Shown here piece after piece: positions 1 to 12,995 of a DNA stretch of 64,000 nt. The notes under the pieces were generated by a model. The model did no database searches. It worked only from the letters and a program-made list of their open reading frames with translations, and was not told the origin of the DNA. The stretch lies in the NCBI GenBank assembly GCA_021904315.1, contig CM038923.1, positions 7,012,038 to 7,076,037 on the forward strand, in the 5' to 3' direction. The stretch is from Sphagnum magellanicum (taxonomy: Eukaryota > Streptophyta > Sphagnopsida > Sphagnales > Sphagnaceae). Every line of letters begins with the position of its first letter. Position 1 is the stretch's first letter. The position numbers and the translations under genes were made by a program.

Positions 1-3000
1 ATTACTTCACTTTACATCATCGCAATGTTTTTGTGCACTCTTAGTTTTTCAAGTGGTAACAAAGGTAAAAAACTTATTAATTTTTGTGTTTTGAAGTAGA
101 ATGCAAACCTAGCTACACTTTTTAACTCCCAAGAAAAATGGAAGGGGGCTAATTGAAGCTTTGAAATGGGATTAAATCAAACTCACAAATGTGCATTCAA
201 GGTGAGGTCAACTTGCACAATTCAAAAACAATGACAATTAATGCAAATTGAAACCAAAATGTTACATGGATTAAATCATAAAAGAAATACATTCACATGC
301 TCACCATGGCCCAAACTTGGGAGGAAATCATCACTCTTCTCCTTACATTATAATCCAAAAATAATGGTGGGGACTACATTGAAATTGAAAATAATTCTAT
401 TAGTTATGAGTCTTGTTATTTTGTGAGTTCATGTTTTTTTCATATGGACTCCTATTTGAGAAGTTTGAATAGAGACATTATAGCCCTTGAAAAGACCTTT
501 TCAATGTCACATCATGCACTACATTTGAAAGTCATTTGATCTTTTGTTGTATGTTTTAATGGTTATGAATGGAATTGCAAATTTGATTCCAAATTTGATT
601 TGTGAACATTCTTTTGGCCATAACTTGTGCTTTAGATCTTTAAACAAAGAATTCAACCCACTTTGAATATTTAATTTTCAAAACCTTTTTAATGGTTTAA
701 AATAACCTAGTTTGAACAAGGTTTGATCCTTCAAACCTTATTTCAAATATTTGAAACACTATGGAACTTCAAGTCTCAAAGTGAAAATCTACTAGGGAAT
801 GTTAGAATCACAAATGCATTTGAATCCCAAGACACTCTTTTGACTGACTCCCCTTATCAAACTTTAACTTTGATAACAAGCCCAAAACTAAGGTCATGAC
901 ATTTTTTTCATCAATGAATTTTTATTCCATTTTAAAAGATGTAAACATCTTCCATGTTAAATCAAATGAATAATAATGGGTTTATACACCTGCCATTGTT
1001 ACAATCAACTTGTTACCAAAAAAATTAGTTGAATTCAAATTTTGGTATTAGTCCTTAATCTTCAACATGCTTAGACCTTTAGATTGTTGAATTTGGTTAT
1101 TTTGGAAAGAATTCATATGTTTACAAAGATCAAAGATTCATAATTTGGCCCCAAAAAAAAAACTACCACATTTTTGTCATTTCAATATAATCCTTGCAAG
1201 GAGTTATAAAAATATAATATATGGAGGAAGGTAGTGCTTCCTCACAAGTTGTTTAAGCCATGATGAATCTTGTGAATTTGTGTGAACATATTCTTAATAT
1301 GTGCACCATTTTGGGTTCAAATGCATTAATTGTGTTCATTCTTTGGTTTGTGAAATTGATAGGACTAATAATTTTAGTTTAAAAATTCATCCTAATCCCA
1401 TCTCAAAACTTTTACACCTTTTAATTTCTTACTGAAAGCTAAGGAACACACATTAGTTTGCATTTTGTTACAAAATTGGGAATCATGGAAATTCTTTACC
1501 AAGGTGAAAACACATTAAAAAGGGTTGTTTTAGGCAAGGAAATGTTTTTTTAAAAAGTATATTTTGGTATATCGTAGCCTAGGGTCAATTTCCACATTGA
1601 CAAAACGAATTCATTTTTTATTTTTTTTATTATATTTTTTCCCATCATCTACTATGATATTGTGATATGAATAGTGAAATTATTCAAAATGTAACCCATG
1701 ATAATTATGATGATTTTCAACATGTCAACTTCATATTTTCACAAATTTTCATTTCACTATTTTAAGTATTATTTAATGTTGAAACTAATTTTAAGGTAAG
1801 GTATTTTGGGGGTAGTTTCATTTTAATTTCATCTAGCATTTTGATAAACATATAAAATGGATTTTGATACAAGACCTCCAACATAATTCTTGTCATCATT
1901 CAAACGAAAGTAATTTTTCAACAAAATATTTTTTTTAACACATTTATGCTCATTTGAATGAAAAACTTGTCCAAATGTTTTTTGTGAAATCACATGAGTC
2001 AAATTTCTCAATTGTAATTGAAATGATATAATCAATTCATATTCAATATATGATTAAGTATTTCATTAAGTTTTACAATTATTTGAATCATTTTTAGAAT
2101 ATATTTTCATTTTGCAATCTATCATGACAACATATAAATTTTCACAAATAAACTCTTTAATCACTTAATATTAAATTTTAAAATGTAGTTTATTTTAACA
2201 ATTACTTTACTTGGCTATTGAACTACCTTATTTTGAGTACAATTTATAAAAACTTCTTTTAATATTGGCTTGGTGGAAGTTGAAAATTACATAATTTCAA
2301 AAAACAATATTTGTGACTATAATTTTTGGCCACTGTAGTGTCCTTTCACCCACCACCAATACCATTTGATAAATCTTGGGGTTCACTAATAATGATTCAA
2401 CTTGAACTTAAATCCTCTCCTTCAATACTTTCAATTCCTATCCAATTTATTTTCTTTTATTAATAAGTTTGACAAGATTACATCATTGATGTGTTGTTGG
2501 AGAATGCTTATAATTCTATTTGTAAACTTCCTACATTTGAAGGTAAAAAACATGCACAAGTACTTTACAAATTTACAACAATTAGTACCAAGATCCAATT
2601 GAACCAATATAGGCATCAACATATCGTTGTTGATATTTGGTTTCAAAATTCACATATGCTCTTATTGATATTAGATTGCTAAAAAAAACAAAAAATTATG
2701 AGTTTCAACATTCAAAAGCCTTTCTTAATATCAAAATAAGCTTTAAACTACCAAGAACCTAGTGATGTTTAGATAGCAACATACCAAACCAACAATAATT
2801 GCAACCCCATTCAAAGAAAAAGCTTTGAACAAAGTTACAACCCAAAACATATCCATCTATAATCAGAACAACCAAAGTTAGTGTATCAATGGATTTTATT
2901 TGAACCCAATTGGTCAATTGTGGCTAAAGACAAGTAATATATTTTTAAAGAATGTCTTGCTTGATCATTTAACCAACACCTACACCAATACCTTCGCCTT

Positions 3001-3620
3001 TTTGAGTGAGGTGGCTACATTTGACCCAAGAAATCTTAATGTAGGACTTAGAGACCCTAATTTAGTCTTAGCCATAAGATGTAAATCACCAATAGAAAAT
3101 TTCTAGTGCACCTTGAGGGTGCGTTATTTGATGGAAAATTACTTCCATAAAAGGGACATGCAAAAAATCCTGTACCTTTTCTCTTTTTTTTGCCCCATGG
3201 TATCCATTGTTCGTCACATGAAAAATTGAAAAAAAAAATGTTGATGTTTTATGTTAGGTAACACCCTCAAAGCAAGGCCCTCTCAAAATATGTCTCCCCT
3301 TGGCTCCACCTTGGGCTGTTGCTTGCGTGAGGGAGGGCATGCTCCTCAAGTGTTATCCTCCACAAAATATTTATAATGTTTACAAGCACCCGAAGAAAAG
3401 TTGGGGTTTTGATCATGGTACTAGTTATATGTGTTGTTTCACCCAAGGCATCCTTGACTTGCCTTTGGAGATGTCATGGGTTTAGATGAGAAATCCACCT
3501 CTTGATCCCATTACCTTGAGCTATGAGGACTATTGTATCATAGTTTCAAAAATCTGGCTAGTTCTAGAAAAGCATTTCAATTTGTACGTGGGTATACAAA
3601 TACAAGAGGTAAAGTTCAAA
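1..3620. other. AT-rich spacer without recognisable gene
   Basis: No reading frame here has recognisable family motifs; those present are short and of low complexity. A stretch near 610-640 (CTTTTGGCCATAACTTGTG) resembles a short segment shared by the solo LTRs elsewhere in the window, on the opposite strand, but the match is too short to call a copy. Homopolymer runs are common. Nothing else is supported. Confidence 0.6.
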
Positions 3621-3933
3621 GTGTTGGGTGGGTACCAGGCTTGAACCTGGCATATAGGCTGGTAGTGGTCCTTGCATCATCAAAGAACTAACCAGAGTGG
3701 TAGGACCTGAGGGAATACCAGCCTTATATCAGTACCTGCCTGGTAATGACATGAGTAATATCAACCTCGTACCAATAATGTCCTAGTAGCTAAGGACTTG
3801 AGATAATATCAATTTAATATCAAGGCTACATCATCAGTCTCAATACCAAGCAAAGTATATACCTGCCACATACCAGCCAAAAATCAGCCTTGGACCTTAA
3901 TGCTGATACAAAAGTTGATACCCGCCCAACCTT
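3621..3933. mobile_element. MITE-like element with inverted ends
   Basis: The left end GTGTTGGGTGGGTACCA and the reverse complement of the right end, AGGTTGGGCGGGTATCA, match at most positions, giving imperfect terminal inverted repeats around a non-coding interior of about 310 bp. The flanks AGTTCAAA and GATTCAAA match at 6 of 8 positions, which would suit an old hAT-type 8 bp target-site duplication. The interior is rich in short TACCAGCC / GGTACCAGG words. Family assignment is an inference; another class of inverted-repeat element remains possible. Confidence 0.45.
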
Positions 3934-5105
3934 GATTCAAACCAATGTTACATGGTTATTAGAAATGGCAGCAAATATCCAGAGGTTATCAGGGTGATTT
4001 TTAAAAAGCTGCATATAACCATGGTTCTCAAAAGTCAAAGCACTGGTTTCAACCTGTAATTGTGGTTGTGAAGAATGTGAATCGCAATTCTGATGTAACT
4101 GCAATTCTCAAAATCTAAGAACCAAGCAAATAACCTTTATTAAACTGCCGGTTCTGTCGCAGTTGTTTCATGAAAGCTGCTTGTTCTTGGAGGATGTTTG
4201 AAAATATATATTTTCTAAATTTTGAAAACAGAAGAAGATGATATTGGAGAAATGAAATAATCAACCAACCAACATTGCTTAATGCCAATGGTATGCATAT
4301 TTAAGTTTAAGTTTCTTATATACCCTCTTGGATTTGGTTTTTTTATATTCGTCATCTACCAGTTTCAATGTTTTTTTTTCTAGAAAAAACTTATGAATTT
4401 TCCAACAAAAATATTGAGGATTTTTTTCCTAGTGTAAATTTGACTAATTTTGCTAATTTTTAGAGATCAATCAGTGAGTTTTTGTGGTAGGTGAAGCCCT
4501 AGGACAAGGGCGTTATCAGAATACAGGCCCTTGTGAGGTGAAGGCATGTATGGCCTGCATCTCGTAAAGCCCCTTGCCCAAGACCTTTAATGTGCCTAAA
4601 GAGCATGACTTGCGCAAAGAAGAAGAGGAAGCTGGCTTAGGATTTTCATAAAGGCCAGAGAGCATAGGCGGGTTTTAAGAGAATCATAAAGCCTGCACAG
4701 GAATTAGATGAATTTTTGTCGTGCCTTGTAAAGAGGCATCTGAGGACACTACAAGAATCTAGCTAGGTCTTTAGTCTTTACTCATCAGAGATACCCATGA
4801 ACATCAAAGGGGGGAAGGGAGGTCTTCACTGGTATCCAATAACCCAATCACTACAACATCTTAAAGTATCATCACAAACTTGCCTCTTTCATGTATATGT
4901 GCTTTTATAATATTTTAATAATGTGTTCAAAATTAAAAGTTAATGCAGCATTGATCAATCATTGATATGATATTGTAATGACATTGTAATACAATGATCG
5001 ATCATCATCATCCGTCACACCTTGTAAAACCACAAATGATGATAAGTGCTATGAAATGTAAATAAGTGATTACTACCTAAGTAAACCACTTAATGGCTAC
5101 TAGGC
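3934..5105. other. spacer, no gene seen
   Basis: The segment around 4480-4800 is more GC-rich than its surroundings and has AGGTGAAGCCC / AAGCCCCTTGCCC-type words, suggesting an eroded repeat, but I could not find paired ends. No coding evidence. Confidence 0.5.
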
Positions 5106-5205
5106 ACATAGCCTATTGCACAGGAATACAACAAAGAAACATTTTTCATCCACACATCATCCATCCTGCATGCTCAACTGGCGAGTGCTGGTTAACTTTG
5201 GCCTC
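5106..5205 (+). repeat. dispersed module, copy a
   Basis: This is one of three diverged copies of a module of about 110 bp (others near 5501-5615 and 19212-19345). Shared order: an AGCTAACC/TTAGCTA palindromic start (weak here), GGAATACAAC-like words, ATGTTTC or ATTTTTC, a CATCCAYCCATCC-type run, CATG, then GTGCTGGTT and TGGCC. The sequence after copies a and c also aligns (GCACAC followed by AGC-rich text). No coding potential was recognised. Confidence 0.45.
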
Positions 5206-5500
5206 TTATGACTGCACACTTGCAGCTCCTCATATGTCAGGTAGGGAGGGACAGATTGATGGATACTGTGACCCAGCAGCCATCAGTGAGTCATCCATTG
5301 GAATCCCAATATGAGTAACTTGCAGATGGAACCGTGGTAACCTATCCTTTAAACTGTTCTACTTCCACCTCATGCTACCTAGGTAACTCCCTATTTGCAA
5401 ACAGGAAATATAATAGATAAGCAATAGGTAGGTAGTGTAAGTGGTCACTATGTTACTAGGTGAAGCAGTTGGTGGCTTACTTACATGTGGATAGTTGGTA

Positions 5501-5615
5501 CATAGCTAACCATGGTGGTTAGCTATGGGACACGAATACAATTTTAAAACTGTTTCCAGTCCACATACATCCATCCAGCACGGTCAGATTGTGGGTGCTG
5601 GTTCAACCTGCCCAC
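5501..5615 (+). repeat. dispersed module, copy b
   Basis: Second copy of the module, with the clearest palindromic start (AGCTAACC, spacer, GGTTAGCT), then ACACGAATACAAT, CCACATACATCCATCCAGCA and GTGGGTGCTGGTTCAAC. The same order recurs at 19212-19345, with GAGCTAACC, TTAGCTAGGG, CCATCCACCCATCC and GGTGACTGTAGGTTCA. The origin is unknown; it could be part of an old LTR or of a satellite-like sequence. Confidence 0.5.
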
Positions 5616-5793
5616 ATTGATAGGGAAAAGTAGTCAACCCTAATAGTGAGTCAAACCCAATTACAGAACCACATGTAAGGTGGCTCTGGCTGTAAGTTAG
5701 AACTACTAGGGTTTCAGTGCCCTATTGGTTTGAGTAATTAGGGTTTAACCTTAGGCAGAGTATGTATGCATGAGGTTACATAGGGGGAACTGG

Positions 5794-5820
5794 TTTCTTC
5801 TTCTTCTTCTTCTTCTTCTT
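5794..5820 (+). repeat. (CTT)n microsatellite
   Basis: Nine uninterrupted TTC/CTT triplets. No link to a gene is visible. Confidence 0.9.
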
Positions 5821-8329
5821 GGTTTGAAGGCCAAGATTATATAAATCAGATCTTTGTGGGAAGCCCAGCTGCTGCAGCAAAAGACAGCTGGTGGTCTTCT
5901 TTCAACAGGTGAATTGGCCTAGTCCAGAAGGCATGGGCCTGTGTGGCCTCCCCCAATGTCCAGATTCCAATAAAGCCCAATTTGTCCACTGGGGCTCAAT
6001 CAGCCGACCATGAACAAATTTTGGTATCATAGTCCTCTCTATATGGGGTTTTGCAGCAAGTGTGTGCCCACATACAAGAAGAGCACGAAACTCGGTGTCC
6101 TCATCTGAGCAACAACGAAAACACTTGTCATGTGACTTGGGGTCCACCCACAAAAGCCAAATCCCATGTATGTAGTCGGAAGTGGATGACAGATTATTAC
6201 ATTGACTTAAAACTTAAACCACCAGATCATGATCAATTTCTATATTTCCTTTCTTTGGGAAATTTTCTCAAATTATCTGGCAAAGCAAATTCCAAACACT
6301 TTCTAAGATGGTTAACTTCTACTGTTTGTTTCATCTTCAAAGGGAGAGACATAAAATACATGCATTAAGTGGGGTCCAGGGATGTAGCCAATTTAGTTTG
6401 AAAGTGTAGCTATACTACCTAATCAAACTTCAGCATAAACAAACCAAAATGGGTAGTGTAACAAAGGGTTAGCCAAAACCCTAATTGATATCCTCAGTAA
6501 ATAAACTCTTCAATGTCTTGACCCCAAAAGCCAAGAAAGGAAACATTAATTCCACATTATACGAAGTAGCCAAAAACAACAGCACCACAGTCCGCTCATG
6601 TGAAAACCCTAACTCTAACATCAAGGAGGTTTTTGCCACCACCCATATGATGACCAACTAATCCAAAGGGGAAAAACAGCTTCCTCCTCTCTCCGTGTGG
6701 GGTAGAAGACCTTGACCATTCCGAATCCTAAACTACTTGTTGGCCTGGAACTTTTACCTTGTGACCCCTAATCAATATTGGAAGAGGACAATCCGGAGCA
6801 CTTCTTACCATGTACCCTGGAATGGGCTCTGCCCAGCCCATTCTCAAGGGTACAACAAGGGTATCACCCATATTGTACCCTCTCACCTTGTTGTACCTAT
6901 GTGAATAGGCAGTGCTGAGCCCATTCCAGTCCCTAACCCAACTGGCATGGATTTCTTTGGGACATTTCATCTTGATAAATTCTGACATGTAAACCATTGA
7001 TTGACAAAGAATGTCTCTAAGTATCCTTTATGAGATTGTAATCTGCCAACTCAAACTATTATATCATAATATTTTGCCAACACAGAATTCTCATTCACAA
7101 TCTGCCTAGGGAATTGAAAGAATAGTCCTCAACACCTGGTTCCATTTCACTACAGTTCAGGTGTGCGGGATCATATATAGCACAATCTAAATGTTCCTAT
7201 TGAATCCTTGGGAATTTTTTATTAGAAAAACAAATTGAGCCTCACATACGAGCCTGCAACAATTCACACACACACAAGTTCCAGTTTGTCAAATATTTAA
7301 CACAACTACAGAACATGCCTCGTGACATTCCAACCCAGATATATAGCTCGCTTCAATTTGTCCAGCTTTCATGATTGGCAATTATAGCTCATGGGTGTCA
7401 GTGTGCGAGTATGAGGAAGCCTGCCTTTTTCCTCCCTTTATCAGCACCAATTTCCCTGGTTCCCAATCATCAAGTAAGCAACTCTTTCACAAGCGGATTT
7501 ATTCCTTGACATTTTCCTTGTAGTATGTCACAATTTTTTGTTTGTTCTTTGCAACATATATACAATACTAGAAGAACCTTCATCTCAAGTGTTCCTTCCA
7601 TCTTTCACATTTTCATCCAAAGCATATATTGTTGTTGTTCCAACTCTCTTCTTCACTCCAACAATTTTGTCAAACACCCATAAAATGCATGTATATATGA
7701 ACAAAAATTTACCTTGGACAAAGGAAACAACAAAAAAGAAGAGTAGAAGTCATGAAAAGAATCAAGGCAGAAAAGAGGAATTGAGTTAAACCCTTTGAGC
7801 AAGGGCCACCATGAATGAGTCCCACAAGTCCCCAATCCATTGGGAACCCATTATGACAAAGTTATGGATGAACCACAACTGAGTAACTAAATATTGTGGC
7901 ACCTGATAACCAACTCATCTCAGTTTGTTTTGGGAGGTGTCAAATGGTTATGGCATGTTAGATTCTCCCCATCCCAACTGTCTTTAATATCCTATTATAG
8001 GTTAATGTGCAAAAGTTTATTTTACAATATTGGAAATTGTCATGGACATCCATCATAATTCATTCAGAATATCACTAATGATTGATCAATGGGGTCAAAC
8101 AAGTAGACTTACCGATTTGCACCACCATTAGCACACCCCTTTGATTGTTATATATGGTTCTACACTTCAGTACCAACGATCAAATCCAAAATGTTTCACA
8201 TATTGTTCACAAGCTCAACATGAAAATGTGTGAACCAGAATGAGATGAATGAAACATTGGCTAAATATTTTTTTCCTGTCATGCTTATATGCATGGCCTC
8301 ATACATGACAGTTGGTTACGGGCATGCCA
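5821..8329. other. spacer with unassigned short reading frames
   Basis: Minus-strand open frames at 5902-6153 and 6728-6997 have mixed, non-repetitive composition (for example GYMVRSAPDCPLPILIRG near 6740-6840), but I recognise no family. Around 6000-6900 the base composition is richer in GC than in the flanks, so a decayed gene or transposon is possible. The rest shows nothing identifiable. Confidence 0.35.
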
Positions 8330-8757
8330 ATCATGCCTTTAGGGTTAATGTACACTCTTAAGGTTAATGTACGTTCTTAGGTTATTGTACGCTATTAGGT
8401 GTTTTAATGTTATGGCTTGTTTAGGGTTTCAGCTTTGTTGACGGTTGTATAAAAGGTCAAGCTCTTCCCTTCTCTTGTTAGTTTTCTAGAATTCCTTTGT
8501 TAAGAAGAGTTTCCTCCATAGTCAAACTGGATTTTTAGATGCTCACGGTGGTTATTACACAACCATCATTTACATACACTATGTTTTCTTTCCTTCTTTT
8601 CAATTTAATTCTTAAAAAATTGCTCTTTGTTGTTTAATGTTGAAAGCAACAAATTTTTCCTAGCTTTGAATTTCTTGGGTTTTTTTTGCTTGCTTGTTTT
8701 TTGTGTTCTTGAATTGCTGCTACTTCTTCTTTTTCTACTCTAGTACTGCAGCTACAA
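8330..8757 (+). promoter_or_regulatory. promoter-like leader with TATA box
   Basis: Three diverged copies of a roughly 20 bp word (GGTTAATGTACACTCTTA, GGTTAATGTACGTTCTTA, GGTTATTGTACGCTATTA) at about 8343-8398 are followed by a TATA box, TATAAAAG, at 8448-8455. The text downstream is pyrimidine-rich (TTCTTTCCTTCTTTTC) and leaderlike. The solo LTR at 8758 cuts this segment, and the same type of text resumes at 9680. Layout and orientation would fit an LTR or leader of the Ty3/gypsy element that starts near 10.65 kb, but I found no matching second copy, so that is an inference. Confidence 0.35.
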
Positions 8758-9674
8758 TGTCGCAACCTTAGCCTTGGGCTTGCGACCAAAGCAAAAGGCT
8801 TGCAAGGGTGCGGGCCAAGACTAAGCCCGGAAGTCGCATTCTCATGCCCCGAAGTGCAAAAGAATGTGAGAGAAAGAACCCTCACACTCCCAAGTAAACT
8901 CCCATGTTGGGAGTTGGAGTCTCGGTGAACTCCTGAATGTTTAGATAGCGATTGCAAGGGTCAAAACTCAATGGCTTGAGGAGTTTTTTATACCATTGAA
9001 AAGTTGTTGAAATGTAGATGTCTAAAATGGGCTCGCATCACCCATTTGGACATTTGAAACACAAGTTATGGCCAAAAGAAGGGTCGGGAGTCAAATTGAC
9101 AATTTGACTCCCGACCACTAAAAGTCAAGAATCAATTTGATTACCTTACGTGCAGATGATGTGCGACATACTGTTTAAAATATTTCGACGAGGGCTACAA
9201 CTTTATTTTAGATCTCATCTCAATCGAAGGTCCACACACAAAGTTATGGGGGCCCCAAAGTTGTGGGAGTCCCAACTTTGGCAATTTTGGGACTCCCACT
9301 TAAGAGTCCCGGGACAAAATGCCATTTGGATGTGGGCCTCGTGGAGAAGCACATAGTATACTATAAGGGGGAAGGTGGTGAGTTCCCCCAAGTTCGGGCC
9401 GTGGTGAGTCTTGTGAGTCCGAGTTTGCCCATGGCTCGTCCTAGTACCAAAAGTGCTTCAACTATGCACTAACCAACTTGTTGTTTAGTTTGTGCAGATC
9501 CGAGTGAGTGATTAAGTGCTTATCATTCTTCCTAGTCCCATCTTGGAGCTCCAACACGCCCCTCTACCCCTCAAAGTGCTATGAGCCAAAAAACGTGCCC
9601 CGACTCCTTGCTCTTCTGTTATTTTCACTTCAAACTCACATTTGGAATTTATCTAAGAACCAAGGGGTGCATCA
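8758..9674 (+). mobile_element. solo LTR, copy A
   Basis: A 917 bp unit begins TGTCGCAACC and ends GGTGCATCA, the TG...CA pattern of long terminal repeats. It is flanked by an exact 5 bp target-site duplication, TACAA (8753-8757 and 9675-9679). No internal retrotransposon region adjoins it, so it is best read as a solo LTR left by recombination between two LTRs. The same order of segments recurs in four other places in this window. A conserved TTTTTTATACCATTG about a quarter of the way in could be its TATA region. It shows clear point divergence from the other copies, so it is old but still well delimited. Confidence 0.85.
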
Positions 9675-9679
9675 TACAA

Positions 9680-10650
9680 TAGGAACAACAATAACCATAA
9701 CTAGTAGCAGTGTAAGCAAGGGAGAAGGGACACCGGAAACAAGTTACAAATTGTGAAGTTCTGAGTTCCGGAGCTTCAAAGGGAGGAAGGAGCAAACAAC
9801 TCCAAATCTTGGTTTGTTGCCAGCTTTAGGTCTTGGGAGCATGTGTACACACACACACACAAGGTTTGATTGCAGTACAAGACCTGCACCATGTGATGCA
9901 ACCCCACATACATTTCCTTTCCTTATATATGGGTTTTGAGGTTAGCATTTGGGCTATGCACTCCTGTGTGTTTTTTAGCTTGCAATCATGTAGTGAATAG
10001 CGCTTTGTAATAACTCTAGAAGAAAAAAAAGAAGAGAATAATAAATTAAAAAAACACGAAGTAGAAGAAAAAAAATTCTCTCTTTTCTTCTGCACGCCAT
10101 TGCTGCAAAGTTCATAGACGCAGATTGCTCTGAAGTGTCATTGTCAACACAGTCACCATCCATTCCGTTCTATTCCATTCTATCACAGTTCCATTCGACA
10201 TCCGTCAACGTCCATCCATCCAATTCTGTCCATTTGGCCCCTTCCTTTCGTCGCCATTCATCCATGTTGTCGTTCATCCCTATCAACGCGCTGTATTCTT
10301 CAAATCGTATGTATTACATACATACATATTCAATACCATATTCTTCAAACCGTATGTATGTATTCTTCAAGATCATATATAGGTTTTTTTTAATTAATAC
10401 ATACATCTACATATTTTGTATTAATATGTATATTTACCTTTTTGTATTAATACATACATTAACTTAATTTTATTAATACATAAATATACAATTATTTCTT
10501 CCTCTACTTTTTCATTTAACACTGGTGATTACAGAAATTGAAAGCTACTTAGGGTACATTTTTTTAACCACTTCACATTTCAGTTTCCATTATGGTTGCA
10601 TTTAATTGCATAGGTTGTGTTAGAACTTTGTAGTTAGTGCTCTATATTGC
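9680..10650 (+). other. leader/spacer before Ty3/gypsy element
   Basis: The sequence interrupted by solo LTR A continues here. A (CA)n run lies at 9847-9861. The segment 10290-10490 is rich in TACATA and ATTAATACATAC words. The text TTGCTACA followed by AAATTTTGGGGCATGGG near 10648-10670 could be an LTR end followed by a primer-binding site beginning TGG; this boundary is tentative. No gene seen. Confidence 0.35.
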
Positions 10651-10988
10651 TACAAAATTTTGGGGCATGGGACAATTCCATGTCCTCGAATGATGAGAGC
10701 ACTACCGCTCAATTAGAGCCAAGGTATTAACTACGAAGTAACACACAATCATTTGAGCCAATTTCTTTGAGCTCACGATCTTCACGACAATACCATCAAA
10801 CATCTACACCACCACCATCATTTAATACAACTCCTACTAGGGATTCAAGTTCAGGTTACAATACGTCAACAATACATCAGAGTCCATTTTGAAGGGTTAA
10901 TTACTGGGGTACGCCTGCTGCCGCACCAACTTTCACACCATCATCGTATATTCTGCTACAAGTTGTTACCTCTATAACCACATACACC

Positions 10989-11975
10989 ATGGAGGTCAAT
11001 AGTTCCTCTGGGATAATTGAAAAGTTCAACGAAAGGCCAGGTACCATTTCTTTGAAGGAGTTCAAGGCAATTTTTTCAACTATGGTTTGTGAATTGGAGC
11101 TCAAATATGGTGTTAATTACACTGAGGTGTTCGCATTTAAACAACTGGCCCATTATGTGCACTATGAGGCATTGGATGTCTACGAGCAACATTCTCTGAG
11201 GATTTTGGGCTTCACCTAAATCCCCAATCCAACTTATGCCATAGCCATTGCCACTGCCTCTCAAGTTGCATTGCAAACTACCATTACACATCATGGGACA
11301 ATGCCCAATAATCCAGATCCGATACCTACTTCAATAAACCTTTTTCCTCAACAACTCATTATTGTTACCACAAACATTCCTTCCCCCATTGATGCACTAG
11401 CTTTTGTTGATCCAATGGGGGAATTCTTTTAAGTTCTTGAATTGGAATTTTTGGTTAAAAGTTCTGAAAAAATTCTATAGCTTGTCACCTTCTCTTGGTA
11501 GAAGGATGAAGCCCTCAAGATGCTCTACAAAAGGCTTTTCAAGCTTAAAGAAGATACTCAGAGCATCACAGACCTGGAAGCTGCCCATTGGTATCTTCAT
11601 TTGTTGGAAGGTACTCCGACACTCCATGCGCAAGTTTTGCAACGGGTTTTTGCAGAATTTGGAGACTTGTACACTTTGCTGGATGTGTACTAAAAAGTTG
11701 GAATTAGCTCATGCACATTATGAAGCCAGTCTATGAGGCCTCCATCACATTCAAGGCCTCAACCACCACCAGTTGCGCCAACATGTTCATCACATTCTTC
11801 TTTAAGGGCTAAAGCGGTGCACTCGATTACACCCTTTCTACCTTCTTGCAACTACTATGACAATCCTACCCACAAAACTAGTGAGTGCAACATTCCTTCC
11901 AAAGATCTCTTTTGTGATTATTGTGGGAAAAAGGGACATCATGAGGCTATTTGTTTTGCCAAGTTCCTAAAATGA
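10989..11975 (+). pseudogene. gag region with zinc knuckle (fossil)
   Basis: Segments resembling retrotransposon gag (SLKEFKAIFSTMVCELELKY near 11060) are followed by a CCHC zinc knuckle, CDYCGKKGHHEAIC, near 11912-11953. Gag would form the nucleocapsid and bind RNA through the knuckle. Position at the 5' side of the protease and polymerase region is as expected for Ty3/gypsy. The region is a broken fossil. Confidence 0.7.
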
Positions 11976-12002
11976 AAGTAATTCCGATTACCACGGCAAA
12001 AT

Positions 12003-12302
12003 ATGCTAGCATCTTATGTTGCCCTTCAACCAAAAGCTAAAGCATTTCAATCTTCCACTCAGGCTTTCCCCACCAAGGGTAATTCTAGTAAAAATGTTAA
12101 GAAGAAGGAGCACAATGTTGACAAGAGGGAGGTGTTTCAAGCCCATGCCACTCAAATTCAAACTTTGCAAAATGAACTTGAATCATTGAAGGCCCAACTT
12201 ACTAATCTAAAAGGTAAATCTTCCCAACCAACTAATCATGCTCAACCTGTACAGGGTTTAGGATCACGAGAGGGACCTCCTAGGTCGTTCTATGGCCTTT
12301 GA
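12003..12302 (+). pseudogene. coiled-coil segment of the gypsy element (fossil)
   Basis: A reading frame downstream of the zinc knuckle contains a lysine- and serine-rich stretch, then a heptad-like helix (QIQTLQNELESLKAQLTNLK near 12153-12212) predicted by eye to be a coiled coil. Such a segment could mediate self-association of the gag or linker region. It is part of the element, not a host gene. Confidence 0.5.
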
Positions 12303-12995
12303 CATGATGCCATGGTTGGGGAGTATGTTTTTTTTAGTGCACACAATTCTAGTCTCACACCAAAATTTGCCTCTTATTTTTGCCCTTCCTATTTCACAGC
12401 ATAAGAGGCTAGTGTGGCACCCAGAGTTTCTGCCACTAAATAGGTAATTCAAATTAATGGACACGCATCTGGTTCAAATCCTATTACCAAGGCTAGAGGG
12501 GCTCGAGCAGTCATGCCATAATCTTTTCGTCCTCTTAACACGGAAGAAGAATGCACATTGTTGGCGAGGGGGGAGGAAACTATTACACCACAAGCTATTA
12601 GGGCATCAAATTCTCGTGTCCCAAGAATACATGTACATCAGGAAAACACACAATTTTCCATTAATCAGCTTATGGAGTGCCAACTTTAAATGCGTGAAGT
12701 GGCGCAAAAGTTTGTGAATACATCATTGTTTAGTTTTCGAAATTTGAAGCTAAGCACCAAGGACATAATTGTAGTACTAAAAGATACCCTAAACACTACA
12801 TCAGGTCCTCTACCAATCCCTGATCCACATGTTACAAGGGTCCCATCTAACACCTTGGAGAGACATTCGATTGGTTCACGTGTTGTAGATGGCGTTCGTA
12901 ATTTGGTCATTAGTTTTAGCATGGTTAAACTAGTGGACTCTCCTACTTCTGATTTCACATTCACATATTAGAACGGAGCTAAAAACACCTCACTT

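Noticed and set aside
3636-3665. tRNA T-arm-like GGTTCAAGCC on the minus strand
   Set aside because: Pairing of the stem fails after one or two bases, no A box or acceptor stem exists, and it lies in the MITE-like element.
4755-5445. CACTACAAGAATC at 4755 as a CACTA end
   Set aside because: No matching inverted end with a 3 bp duplication was found downstream.
8634-8957. 107-residue minus-strand reading frame
   Set aside because: It spans the junction of the leader and solo LTR A and has no family features.
10135-10467. 110-residue plus-strand frame
   Set aside because: Dominated by TACATA and ATTC repeats giving Ser/Tyr/Ile runs; no motif.
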